Shown in pieces: positions 16,069-25,315 of a stretch of 36,102 nt of DNA (within the stretch, counting starts at the first letter, position 1; every line of letters begins with the position of its first letter). The translations under genes and the position numbers were made by a program. Source of the stretch: a virus; the IMG/VR virus record IMGVR_UViG_3300042988_000215, positions 1-36,102 of that record. The stretch is one strand, 5' to 3'. Under the pieces are notes generated by a model, which ran no database searches, had not been told where the DNA came from, and worked only from the letters and a program-made list of their open reading frames with translations.

Positions 16069-17160
16069 ATGACCACGGCCTTTCAATCAGGAGCGTGGCA
16101 AGAAGATGCGTTCCAGATTGACGCAGGCGGCAGCGTAGACGGCAACGCCAGTGGCTCCCTTGCTGGTGTAACCCTCGCCGCGCCCACAGGCGCGGCCTCG
16201 GGCACTGCGCTTGGTGGCGGGTCGCTCGCTGGCGTAACCCTCACCGCGATCACTGGTTCTGCGACGGGCACATCTGGCGGGGTTGACGGCAACGCGACTG
16301 GCTCCATCGCTGGGGTCACTCTCACCACACCATCCGGTGCAGCGTCTGGCACGGCACTGGGCACCGGGTCGATCCCCGGCGTCACGCTTACCACCCCTGC
16401 TGGCGCTGCATCTGGAACTGCACGGGGCACAGGCACCATCGCTGGTGTCACGCTCACCACGCCATCGGGCTCGGCCACGGGCACGGCTCTCGGTACAGTC
16501 ACCATCCCCGGTGTAACCCTCACGGCAGTTACTGGTACGGCCAGCGGGACCTCTGGCGGCGCGGATGGCTTCGCCACTGGCTCCATTGCCGGGGTCACGC
16601 TCACCACTCCGTCAGGCGCAGCCTCGGGCACCGCGTCGGCCATCGGCTCCATCCCCGGTGTAACACTCACCACTCCGTCTGGTACAGGGTCTGGCTCCGG
16701 TGCGGTTACGGTATCAATCCCCGGCGTCACGCTCACACCTCCGTCTGGCTCGGCCACCGGCTCCGCTCTGGCGACTGGCTCGCTACCCGGCGTCACGCTG
16801 GCTGCAATCTCTGGCTCCGCGTCGGGCACTGGCGGCACGATCACTATCAGCCAAGCACGGGCGAACCTGATCTACGAAATCGCGCTGCTGCACGGGCTGG
16901 TTCCGGGTAACCCCCTGACTGTCTCGGCGACACAGCGTGCGGCGGGTAACGTGGTGCAGACCATCTCTGGCACCGGGCCGGTAACGGTCACGACGGTATC
17001 GAGCGACATCCTGTCTGGCAGCGTGGACACATGGATCGACGCACTGGCCGCAGTGCACGGGCTGACCTCGCCTCTGGTGGTGACCGCCACATCGCGCGAC
17101 GCAGGCTCGGTGCACCAGACTATCAGCAGCGACGGTACAACAACGACGGTGACATCGTGA
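16069..17160 (+). CDS. Ser/Thr/Gly-rich repeat protein, probable virion surface protein
   Basis: This 363-residue protein has a short start (FQSGAWQEDAFQIDAGG) common in phage structural proteins. It then has about ten copies of a 22-residue unit, (S/T)(I/L)(A/P)GVTLTTPSGAASGTA followed by a few variable residues, two of them longer by about five residues. The C-terminus has two related segments of about 40 residues, each with LxHGL...L.VTAT.R.AG.V.QTIS. The high Ser and Thr content and regular beta-repeats suggest an extended fibre or coat, possibly a glycosylation target. The gene comes directly after the glycosyltransferase and methyltransferase. Confidence 0.75.
   Translation: MTTAFQSGAWQEDAFQIDAGGSVDGNASGSLAGVTLAAPTGAASGTALGGGSLAGVTLTAITGSATGTSGGVDGNATGSIAGVTLTTPSGAASGTALGTGSIPGVTLTTPAGAASGTARGTGTIAGVTLTTPSGSATGTALGTVTIPGVTLTAVTGTASGTSGGADGFATGSIAGVTLTTPSGAASGTASAIGSIPGVTLTTPSGTGSGSGAVTVSIPGVTLTPPSGSATGSALATGSLPGVTLAAISGSASGTGGTITISQARANLIYEIALLHGLVPGNPLTVSATQRAAGNVVQTISGTGPVTVTTVSSDILSGSVDTWIDALAAVHGLTSPLVVTATSRDAGSVHQTISSDGTTTTVTS
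16156..16830 (+). repeat. About ten imperfect 66-base tandem repeats
   Basis: The region encodes roughly ten units built on (I/L)(A/P)GVTL, most of them 22 residues (66 bases) and two of about 27 residues. Units differ by many synonymous changes, which suggests that the protein repeat is old and selected. Repeat number may vary between related phages. Confidence 0.85.
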
Positions 17161-17459
17161 GCCTTGATGCACTCCGCATAGCGTTACAGGGCGCGGGGTT
17201 CCCGCTCTCGCCGATCCAGCTTGCCGTCCAAGGTCTGCTGGAGGAGCTGCGCTCCGGGGCGTATCAGGCGATGCTCGACGCTGGCCGGGCTGGCAAACAC
17301 CCGCAGCGGGACTACCTGTCCGAGAACCTCAAGCGCCAGCAAGAAGCCCGTGACCGCAGGGCGCAGGCCGAATACAATCTAACACGCTTACATCAAGACG
17401 ATCAGGACGCCGTGGAGTTCATCATGGCCCTGCTAAATACGGAGCTGCTCGATGGCTAA
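17157..17459 (+). CDS. Small helical hypothetical protein
   Basis: GTG 17157 overlaps the preceding stop (GTGA) and gives 100 residues; an in-frame ATG at 17031 lies inside the previous gene and is unlikely. The protein is helical and charged: a helix around PIQLAVQGLLEELR, then a long Arg/Gln/Glu-rich helix (about 45-75). No family is recognised. It ends eight bases inside the large polyvalent gene and contains that gene's ribosome site (GGAG). Confidence 0.6.
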   Translation: MSLDALRIALQGAGFPLSPIQLAVQGLLEELRSGAYQAMLDAGRAGKHPQRDYLSENLKRQQEARDRRAQAEYNLTRLHQDDQDAVEFIMALLNTELLDG

Positions 17460-20400
17460 ACGCTCGAACTCGCCATGCTTTGCCAAAGCTGACCTCAAAC
17501 CCAAGGACATTGAGCGCTTGGAGCTGCTGGCCGAAAAGTACAACTCGACGAACCCCAACGCGGACTACGCCGCTGCCGCGCAGGACATGATCGCCGAGGC
17601 CAAGCAGTTGCGCGACGCCATCTACAAGGCGATGGTCGAGAAGGCCAAGACAGCCAGCGCCGCTCCTACCGCATTCGACCCCGCAAAAGGGGCCCAGCAA
17701 GTGGTCGGAGGGGATGGTGTGGCCCGTGAATTTGACGCTCAAGGTTTCGACTCGACTGGAAAAAGCTGGCTGGCGTACGCCCCCAAAGACCAGAAGAAGG
17801 TCGCTGCCGGTGCCACCATCGGAGCGTTCTACGAAACAACCCAAGGACAAGAGTCCCGCAGCGAATCCGCTGGCCCCTCCGGCAACACGGTCGAGGCAGT
17901 CAAGAAGGCCGTCTTCAAGTTCCTGCCGATCAAGTCCGACTTGCTGCAAGTTCTGGCTAACCCCAGTGAGCTGCCTGCCGATGTGCGCAAGCAGTACGAA
18001 GCCGAACGCAAGGGCAAGAAGGGCAACGCGCAGGGTCTGGTGTGGGGCGGCAAGGCTTACCTGTTCTCGGACTTCATCAAGCCCGGCGAAGAGCGTGCCA
18101 TCTTCATGCACGAGGTTGGCTCACACGTCGGCCTTGAAGGCGACCTGACTGACGAAGAGCACCGGGCTCTGGCGTTCAAGATCGTGGAGTGGGCGCAGGA
18201 GACCAGCGGGACGCAGGAAAACAAGATCGCCCAAGCCGCCATGCGCCGGGTCAGCAACGCCAGCGTTGCGCCGGGCCAGCAGCAGTCCGAGCTGGTTGCG
18301 TACTTTATTGAAGAAGCCGTCCGCGCCGGGGTGAACCCGGAAGCGGAGATGAAGAAGAACACCAAGCTGGGCAACTGGTTCGCCAAGGTCATGGACTTTG
18401 CCAAGAAGGCCATCGCCCGCTTCGTTGGTGACATCGACACGATCACCGCACAGGACTTGGTCAACATGGCCTACGGTCGCGCCGCACAGGCGATGATCGA
18501 CAACCGCTCGGCTGGAGACAAGGAGCGCAACCCGCGTGACGCGGTGCCCAAGTTCTCAGAGCTGGGCCTGCCCCCAACATCTGTCCCGGCCAAGCAGAAC
18601 CAGAGCGTGGCGCAGTGGGCCAAGCTCGCCAAGGAAAACCGCAACGCGCCAGCGATGGCCGGTATCGCGCAGGTGACCCCGCCCGTGATGCGGATGCTGG
18701 GTTTTTACAGCCCGGTGGTGATGGACTACGGCAACGTGCGCCACATCTTCAACAAGCACCCCGAGATCACGGTCAGTGACATCGGTGCTCTGGGCGACCT
18801 CCTCACCCGACCCCGCGCAGTGATCCAGACAAACAACAGCGTCGTGATGATTCTGGACTCGCGGGACAAGGCGGGGAACCCGCTGTTCATGGCGATGACC
18901 AAGGGCAAGACCGGGGAGTTCAAGATCACTGAGGTCAAGACTCTGTTCGGCGGGGAAGAGTCTGCTCAAGTGGTGGCGACTGCGCTGCGCGATGGGCGAG
19001 TGCTCTACATGCGTAAGGCGGACATGGGTCGGCTACACGATTTACAGAGTACGGCGTCAATTGCCATCAACCCCGGTGACGGGGCCCCTAACGTGCAGAC
19101 CCCCACGTCCAAGGGCATTCTATCAGATCGTGCTCTGGAAGCGTTCAAGAAGGACAGCAAGGGCAACTGGGCTACGCTCACCGAGACCATGCCCACGGCA
19201 TCCAAGGCTCAGATCGACGCGATGCGCCCGATGCAGTTCTCCATCTCTGCGCCTGTGAGCGATGCCGCCCGGCGTGTCGGCGGTGCAAGCTCGGCCATCC
19301 TAGCTGAGAGTGCTTCGCATTTCGTGAAGAAGCTGGGCCTGTCCATGCTCGGCCTGCACGACATCGTTGACCGGTACAAGAACACCGTGCCCGCCATCGG
19401 CGAGTGGTACAAGTCCGTGCAGGACGTCGTGGCGCAGCGCACCCGCTACGAGCGCGAAGCCGAGGAGATCGCCCACATGGCAGACAAGCTGCCCGGCGGA
19501 ACCCAGAAGATCAACGACTTCATCTCGCGCTCGACGTACGAGCAGAAGTGGGGCTACACGCCGACGTTCAAGACAGACGTCACGGTGGACCCGGTGCTCA
19601 AGAGCATGTACGACCAACTGACGGACAAAGAGCAAGCAGTGGTCCGCGAGGTGTTTGCCCACGGCGAGAAGATGCGCAAGGTGCGCGACGCCCTACTCAA
19701 GAAGTTGGGGGCCGACAAGATTTTCTCGGGGTACGCCAAGATCGACGGGCCCTACGCCCCGCTCAAGCGTTTCGGTGACTACGTCGCAGTGCTCAAGTCC
19801 AAGGAGCTGCGCGACGCCGAAGAAGCGAAAGACGACAAGCTCGTCGAGAAACTCAAGGCCGACCCGACGCACTACGTGATGTCCAAGTTCGACACCAAGG
19901 GTCAGGCTCGGCAGTTCGCGTGGGCAAACAACAAGGCCAACGGTGGCCGGTTCGACTTCACCGACGACTTCGAGGGCTCGGCCCGCATCAAGGAAGACCA
20001 GCCCGTGCCGTACAAGGTGGTGCAGGACATCCTCGCAGCCATGAAGATCAACCCTGACATGGAGTCCTCCGAGCGCAGCGCCGCTGTCAAGATGATCAAC
20101 GACATGATGCTGCAATATGTAGACGAGCACAACGCCCGGATGTCAGGCCTGCGCCGCTTGAACCGCGCCGGTTACGACACTGACATGATGCGCTCGTTCC
20201 TCGCGCACTCCCGTGCAGAGAGCAGCTTCCTTGCCAACGTGGAGCATGGAGCCACGATCAGCGAAGCGTTCCAGAAGATGCAGGGGCAAGCCCGCAACTC
20301 GTTGGGCGAGCGTGAGCATCAGGACGCAGTGAACACCGTAGCCGAGCACTACGCTGACATGCTGCACTACAAAGAGACGCCGATCCAAGACCGGCTGATG

Positions 20401-21894
20401 GCTGGCACCAGCGCATGGCAGCTCGCTACCAGCGTCGGCTACCACGTTACCAACTTCACGCAGGGCATCATGGTGTCGCTGCCCAAGCTGGCAGCAGACT
20501 TCGGCGACTACTCCGGCGCATGGCGGCACCTGATCGACGGCTACCGCATGGTTGGCCGCGCTGGCATCGGCAACAAGTTCGACATCAACAAGATTCAGAG
20601 CCCCGGCCTGAAGAAGGCGCTGCAACTGGCGATGGACATGGGCGTGCTGGACGTCGGTATGAACGAAGACATGTCGCACTTCGAGGCTACCCGCACCGGC
20701 ATCGGCGGCATCGACAAGTCCACCAAGCTAGCTCGCAGTGCGCTGCACAAGCTCAACCAAGTGGCGCGGGGCGTTGAAATCGTGAACCGTGTGTCGTCGG
20801 CAACCGCTGCGTACAACATGGCAATCGCCAAGGGCAGGTCAGAGGAGCAAGCACAGCAGTACGCACTGCGCATGCTGCAATCCACTCAGGGTGACTTCTC
20901 CCGCGTGGGCTCCCCGCTCCTGCTCAAGAAGCTGCCCAAGATCGTGACACAGTACAAGAAGTACCAGTTCATGATGGCCGCTCTGTACGCCAAGGCGTTC
21001 CAGCAAGCGTTCCGCAGTTCAGACCCCAAGGAGCGTGCCATCGGTCGGCGCATGCTGGCATACAAGATGGCGCACACCGGCATCGCCGCTGGCGCTCTGG
21101 GCCTGCCGCTCATGAACCTCGTGTCCATGATCTTCGGCGCTCTGGGTGGTGACGAGGAACCGCCAGATTTGGAGCGCAGCTTGCGCGAGCTGATCGGCGA
21201 CGAGACGATGGCAAACATGCTGCTGCACGGGCCGCTCTCTGCTGCCGGTCTGGACATGTCGGCCAAGCTGGGCGACGACAAGATTTTCAGCATCCTGCCG
21301 TACGGCGAGTGGGACTTCTCAAGCGCATCGGGTCTTGCAAAGACTGGCATGAGTCTGGCCGGGCCTGCCGCTGGTCTGGGTGGCAAGTTCGCCGACGGCG
21401 TGGGAATGCTCCAGCGGGGCGAATACTACAAGGGCGTTGAGAAGTTCATGCCCAAGGGCGCGGCTGATGCCATGAAGGCGTTTCGGATTGCCAACGAAGG
21501 CTTCACGCTCAAGAACGGCGACCTCATGTTCAAGCCCGAAGACGTCAACGGGTTCGCTCTGGCGCTGGACGCACTCGGCATGCCGAGTTCAGAGATGAAG
21601 CGCATGGACTGGCTGCGCAGCCAGCAGTACGAGATCGGGCAGTTCTACCAAGACCGCACGAAGGAAATCCAGCGTGACTACGCCCGTGCAGTTGAGGACA
21701 AAGACCAAGACAGCCTGACCCAGCTACGTCAGGATTGGATGGACTTGCAGTCAGGCAAGAACCGACTGCGCTACCTGTTCAACGACAGCACCGACGCCCT
21801 CAAGGTACAACCCCTGTCCACGCTGCTCAAGTATCCTCAGACTCAAGCCAAGCGCGAACAGAAGTTGCAGAAGGCCGCAGGTGTTACTGGTTGA
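17452..21894 (+). CDS. Large polyvalent ejection protein with zincin-like motif and nuclease-like domain
   Basis: This 1480-residue protein is probably carried in the virion and injected. The N-terminal 150 residues are helical and linker-like. A metallopeptidase-like segment follows, with IFMHEVGSHVGLEG around His220, Glu221 and His225, an HExxxH-type variant seen in phage polyvalent proteins. Around residues 420-550 is a segment with VMDYGNVRHIFNKHPE, resembling the MuF C-terminal / Barnase-EndoU-ColicinE5-RelE-like nuclease group. The larger remainder (about 600-1480) is helical; NFTQGIMVSLPKL near 1000 and later LPKIVTQYKKYQF resemble the LPD38-type large polyvalent domain. Both enzyme calls rest on motifs only. 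Confidence 0.75.
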   Translation: MAKRSNSPCFAKADLKPKDIERLELLAEKYNSTNPNADYAAAAQDMIAEAKQLRDAIYKAMVEKAKTASAAPTAFDPAKGAQQVVGGDGVAREFDAQGFDSTGKSWLAYAPKDQKKVAAGATIGAFYETTQGQESRSESAGPSGNTVEAVKKAVFKFLPIKSDLLQVLANPSELPADVRKQYEAERKGKKGNAQGLVWGGKAYLFSDFIKPGEERAIFMHEVGSHVGLEGDLTDEEHRALAFKIVEWAQETSGTQENKIAQAAMRRVSNASVAPGQQQSELVAYFIEEAVRAGVNPEAEMKKNTKLGNWFAKVMDFAKKAIARFVGDIDTITAQDLVNMAYGRAAQAMIDNRSAGDKERNPRDAVPKFSELGLPPTSVPAKQNQSVAQWAKLAKENRNAPAMAGIAQVTPPVMRMLGFYSPVVMDYGNVRHIFNKHPEITVSDIGALGDLLTRPRAVIQTNNSVVMILDSRDKAGNPLFMAMTKGKTGEFKITEVKTLFGGEESAQVVATALRDGRVLYMRKADMGRLHDLQSTASIAINPGDGAPNVQTPTSKGILSDRALEAFKKDSKGNWATLTETMPTASKAQIDAMRPMQFSISAPVSDAARRVGGASSAILAESASHFVKKLGLSMLGLHDIVDRYKNTVPAIGEWYKSVQDVVAQRTRYEREAEEIAHMADKLPGGTQKINDFISRSTYEQKWGYTPTFKTDVTVDPVLKSMYDQLTDKEQAVVREVFAHGEKMRKVRDALLKKLGADKIFSGYAKIDGPYAPLKRFGDYVAVLKSKELRDAEEAKDDKLVEKLKADPTHYVMSKFDTKGQARQFAWANNKANGGRFDFTDDFEGSARIKEDQPVPYKVVQDILAAMKINPDMESSERSAAVKMINDMMLQYVDEHNARMSGLRRLNRAGYDTDMMRSFLAHSRAESSFLANVEHGATISEAFQKMQGQARNSLGEREHQDAVNTVAEHYADMLHYKETPIQDRLMAGTSAWQLATSVGYHVTNFTQGIMVSLPKLAADFGDYSGAWRHLIDGYRMVGRAGIGNKFDINKIQSPGLKKALQLAMDMGVLDVGMNEDMSHFEATRTGIGGIDKSTKLARSALHKLNQVARGVEIVNRVSSATAAYNMAIAKGRSEEQAQQYALRMLQSTQGDFSRVGSPLLLKKLPKIVTQYKKYQFMMAALYAKAFQQAFRSSDPKERAIGRRMLAYKMAHTGIAAGALGLPLMNLVSMIFGALGGDEEPPDLERSLRELIGDETMANMLLHGPLSAAGLDMSAKLGDDKIFSILPYGEWDFSSASGLAKTGMSLAGPAAGLGGKFADGVGMLQRGEYYKGVEKFMPKGAADAMKAFRIANEGFTLKNGDLMFKPEDVNGFALALDALGMPSSEMKRMDWLRSQQYEIGQFYQDRTKEIQRDYARAVEDKDQDSLTQLRQDWMDLQSGKNRLRYLFNDSTDALKVQPLSTLLKYPQTQAKREQKLQKAAGVTG

Positions 21895-24800
21895 CGGCAG
21901 CATCGCCTCCCTCGGGGGGCTGCTGCGGCTCCGGCTGGTTCAGGTGCACCACGTTGTCAGTGGGCACGCCATCGTATTCAACCGTCTCGCCGGTCACCTG
22001 TGCCAGCTTGAGCACGTTGACGCAGTAGCAGGTCACCATCGCCTCAGTGCTGCCGCGCATTCCCTTGAGCAGGTTGAACGAAGCAGACGGCACCTTGCGA
22101 CCGGGGTAGACCGGGTTGAGTACGCCAGAGTGGCGTGCGTCGTGCATCATCTTGCTGAACGATACCTTGTGCTTCTGGCACCAGTCGCGCAGTGCGTCGC
22201 TGGAAACGTAGGTCACCCGGTGGCTCACCACATGGCGGGCATGCACAACGTGCGGCACCGGAACCAGAGGCTCATCGTATGCAGTCACATAGCGTGAGCG
22301 GCGTGTCTCGTTCAGTGTCACCGCAGTGTTGGCCGTCAGGTCGTGCAGCGCCATGCTCAGCAGGTGGGTGCCCTCGGTCGGCATGGTGTTCTCCACCACG
22401 TATGCCAGCCCCAGTGCGTTGGCCTGACGGAACGCCTCGATCAGCGCGTTGACATCGAACATCACAAGGTTCAGCGACTTGAGGATCGCGTTGAGCGCCA
22501 GCAGCGCACCAAGCCCACGGTACTGGAACCGCTCTGCCTGCTTGGCATCGGTCAGCTCGCTTGCCCGGTTGACGTAGGTTGTCACCAGCTTATTCACATC
22601 CGCTGCACTGTATTTGCACAGGGTGCGCTCGATGACAGCACCGAAGGCTCCAGCGCAAGACTGCACATCTGCCCAGTCTGCGGAGTATTGCTTCTTGAGG
22701 TCGTTGTCGAACTCTTGGATGTCGTCCACGTTCAGCTCGAACAGGCGGAGCTGGATGGCGTTGCTCACGTTGGAGGACTCGGTCACCAGTTCACGGGCGC
22801 TCTTGTTGGTAGCCATGAGAGCCACGAGCGCGAAGCGCACACCCTCACGCAGGCCACCTTCCTTGGTGCCGCGTCCACGGCTCTGGCCGTTGGCAATGGC
22901 GCTGACCAGCGCAGCGATGTCGTTGGCAGGAGTGCTGCCCATCTCGTCGAAGAACGCCGGATAGTTGCCCATCTGGCCCAGCTTCACCAAGCGATACACG
23001 TTGGTCGCCGTGTCTGCATTACCGTCACCAGACAGCGCGGAGGGCTTGCCGTACGCCAGCGCAACAGCCTTCATCACATGCGACTTACCCTTGCCGGAAT
23101 CCTGCGAGTACAGGGACACCGACAGGCCGCATGGGGGCAGGGTCTCACCGCTCACGTATTCACCGGTCACGAAGGGCATCAGGGGCGAGGCCAGACCAAG
23201 CATGGCGGCAAGCTGGAACTTCACCAGCCGCTCGTCGCCGTAATACTTCTTCATGAACTCCACATACCGCTGCGCCTTGGGGTACAGGTCTGCGTCCCAG
23301 ACGTCCGCGTCGTACTTCGCTTCGGTCGTGGTCGGCAGGTTGATCTCCAGTGCCTTGGCGGTCTCACGCAGGTCGTGCGAGAGGATGGCCTTGTGAATCT
23401 CACCCGAATGGGTGATGACGTTGTCGCCGTGCGCGGCGCTGATGCGCCCATTGCTGTCGATGAACATGCCGAAGCGGCGGTTGATCTTGGGCATGTCGCG
23501 CAGAGCCTTGACGGATGCGATCTGCATTTTTGCGTACTCCTCAAGCGCCTTGGGGGCGTGTTTGTGGGATGTGGTGTGGATGGACTTGCCAGCGAGAAAC
23601 TCGCGGAACTTTTGCTGATTCGCCAGTAGGGTCTGATCCAGCGTGTAGGTCTGCACTTCCCGCTTGTTCCACTTGTGCAGGAACACCTGCGCAGAGTCGT
23701 CAGTGTGGGCGGCGTCCGACCAGCTACCGAACCAGAAGATGTCGTGTGTGAACGGCACCTTGACGTAGATCGTGATCGCCTCGCCGTCTTCGTCCTTGGA
23801 CTCCACGGGCATGTTGTAGATCAGGGTGTGCGTGTCGCCGCTGCTCTTTACAGAGAAGCCAGCAGGTATGGACTCGTCCCACGGTGCGCCGGTTGGGGCA
23901 GGGGGCTTGGCCGCCTCTGGTTTCTTTTCTTCTGGAAGTGCCTCAACTTCGCGGTTGTTCATAACCCCGAGTGATATAGGCGACTTGATCTTGCCTTTGT
24001 GCTCGCACCCGGCGCAGTGGCTGCAACGCTTGGCGAACTCAGCGCATGTGGTTGGGCCGGTCTTCCAGTTGTCCAGCTTGAACTGCGTGTCGCGCTTGCT
24101 GTAGTCGGGGTGGCCGCTGCTCAGAAAGTGGGCCCACTCGTCACCCTCGACGGTGTACTTGACCACGCCCAGCATGGCACGCCAGTACGGCTCTTCCACG
24201 TTGCCCTTGACCCGCGCAGCTTCCTTCATTGCGGCGCACTGCGGGATGATCTTCTTGAGTGACTTGGGTGGGCCTTCGACGACCACGTCGCTGTTGATGG
24301 ACGTGTCGTACTTCTTTGTCGGCGCATCGAAAACATCTTCGTCTTCATCAACTAACAGGTTAGTCACCAAGCTGGAAAACGTGTCAAAATCGTACAGCCT
24401 GCCGCGATTCAGGAGAGGCTTAACTTCGCTTCCGTTTTCGTGCACTGTGCCAATCGGGCGAAGAATGCGGGCGCTATCGGACGTGACCGCCGGGTCTTCC
24501 TTCAGACCGTGCTGGCGGAACACCTTGGACAGGCGACGTGCTATGGGGGTCCACAGGTGCGGCTCGATGGCTTCTTCCAGTGCCCAGTACAGGTGCAGGC
24601 CTTCGCCGCTGGAGATCAGGTAGGTCGGAGCCAGACCGGTTGTCTTGATGAACTCCACCGCGCCACGGATGGCGTCCTTCTGCGTCTCGTAGACCTTCTC
24701 TGCGCCATGTTTTGCGAACTTCTTTTCGCCTGCGTCCAAGTCCAGATAGAAGCACTTTTTCGCTGTGACGTTGGCCTGTGTACGGGCGTCCTTGTTGCCG

Positions 24801-24991
24801 TTGATTGCGGCCTGTTCTGCGAACCCGGCGGTGGCGAAATACATGCCCTGAACCTGCCCGTCGATGGCGGCTTGGGTGTGTTGCAGCAGCTCGTCTTGTG
24901 AGCCGAACCACTGGTGTTGCTTTGTTGTTTTGTCCCACAGAGCAAAGAAGCCTGTGGCGGGGAGCACGTCCCCGAAGAATGTATCTAGCAT
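21884..24991 (-). CDS. Fused AEP primase and DUF927-type helicase
   Basis: This 1035-residue protein makes primers and probably unwinds DNA at the replication fork. The N-terminal part has archaeo-eukaryotic primase motifs: YLDLDAG (Asp84, Asp86), SSGEGLHLYW (His133) and DPAVTSDSARILRPIGT (Asp166, Asp172, Arg175). A Cys cluster near 318-332 (CAEFAKRCSHCAGC) followed by HKGKIKSPI is a probable zinc site. The C-terminal part resembles DUF927 helicases, with a P-loop-like SQDSGKGKS near 634 and FFDEMG as Walker B. GGGGGA precedes the start. The gene converges with the late operon, overlapping its last 11 bases. Confidence 0.85.
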   Translation of the reverse strand: MLDTFFGDVLPATGFFALWDKTTKQHQWFGSQDELLQHTQAAIDGQVQGMYFATAGFAEQAAINGNKDARTQANVTAKKCFYLDLDAGEKKFAKHGAEKVYETQKDAIRGAVEFIKTTGLAPTYLISSGEGLHLYWALEEAIEPHLWTPIARRLSKVFRQHGLKEDPAVTSDSARILRPIGTVHENGSEVKPLLNRGRLYDFDTFSSLVTNLLVDEDEDVFDAPTKKYDTSINSDVVVEGPPKSLKKIIPQCAAMKEAARVKGNVEEPYWRAMLGVVKYTVEGDEWAHFLSSGHPDYSKRDTQFKLDNWKTGPTTCAEFAKRCSHCAGCEHKGKIKSPISLGVMNNREVEALPEEKKPEAAKPPAPTGAPWDESIPAGFSVKSSGDTHTLIYNMPVESKDEDGEAITIYVKVPFTHDIFWFGSWSDAAHTDDSAQVFLHKWNKREVQTYTLDQTLLANQQKFREFLAGKSIHTTSHKHAPKALEEYAKMQIASVKALRDMPKINRRFGMFIDSNGRISAAHGDNVITHSGEIHKAILSHDLRETAKALEINLPTTTEAKYDADVWDADLYPKAQRYVEFMKKYYGDERLVKFQLAAMLGLASPLMPFVTGEYVSGETLPPCGLSVSLYSQDSGKGKSHVMKAVALAYGKPSALSGDGNADTATNVYRLVKLGQMGNYPAFFDEMGSTPANDIAALVSAIANGQSRGRGTKEGGLREGVRFALVALMATNKSARELVTESSNVSNAIQLRLFELNVDDIQEFDNDLKKQYSADWADVQSCAGAFGAVIERTLCKYSAADVNKLVTTYVNRASELTDAKQAERFQYRGLGALLALNAILKSLNLVMFDVNALIEAFRQANALGLAYVVENTMPTEGTHLLSMALHDLTANTAVTLNETRRSRYVTAYDEPLVPVPHVVHARHVVSHRVTYVSSDALRDWCQKHKVSFSKMMHDARHSGVLNPVYPGRKVPSASFNLLKGMRGSTEAMVTCYCVNVLKLAQVTGETVEYDGVPTDNVVHLNQPEPQQPPEGGDAAVNQ

Positions 24992-25012
24992 CTGTCCCCC
25001 GACAAGAAAAAA

Positions 25013-25297
25013 TTACGCTTCAGTCAACAGCTCGCCCAGTGGGCGGATGTTCGCCTTCTCCACAGCGACCGCTATGGCAGCATCACGCGAGCCACGTCGC
25101 GGTTTCGGGGGGATCAGATTGAGGTTGATGGCACGCATGACCAGCTCCATGCGGCTCTCGATGTCCTTGGCGTGCAGCCGGTGCGGTTTCATCTTGCCGT
25201 GCAGCCACATATTGAGCGTCACTCGGCTAACACCTAACACCTTGGCTAGTTCGGTTTGTGTGAGCCCGGCTTTAATGGGCACCGAAAAGTCGATCAT
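25013..25297 (-). CDS. Cro/CI-type helix-turn-helix regulator
   Basis: This 94-residue protein has a clear XRE-type helix-turn-helix (LTQTELAKVLGVSRVTLNMW, about residues 12-31). The rest is a short helical region and a basic tail (PPKPRRGSRD). Size fits Cro-like repressors. AGGAG lies before the start, and a tandem hairpin separates it from the preceding gene, suggesting separate control. It is the best candidate for the protein that binds the palindromic elements seen elsewhere in the window. It may control the switch between lysogeny and lytic growth, or only replication gene expression. Confidence 0.8.
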   Translation of the reverse strand: MIDFSVPIKAGLTQTELAKVLGVSRVTLNMWLHGKMKPHRLHAKDIESRMELVMRAINLNLIPPKPRRGSRDAAIAVAVEKANIRPLGELLTEA

Positions 25298-25315
25298 CTG
25301 GAAACTCCTGAGTGG

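Noticed and set aside
16156-16830. Tandem repeats as a possible CRISPR array
   Set aside because: The repeats are contiguous, vary at synonymous positions and stay in frame, so they are protein-coding repeats without spacers.
16083-16844. Regular - strand repeat protein of 253 residues
   Set aside because: Its regular pattern is only the mirror of the 66-base repeats in the + strand gene at 16069.
22343-23629. Long + strand open frame of 428 residues
   Set aside because: It is antisense to the primase-helicase, whose motifs are clear, and has the composition of a reverse-frame shadow.
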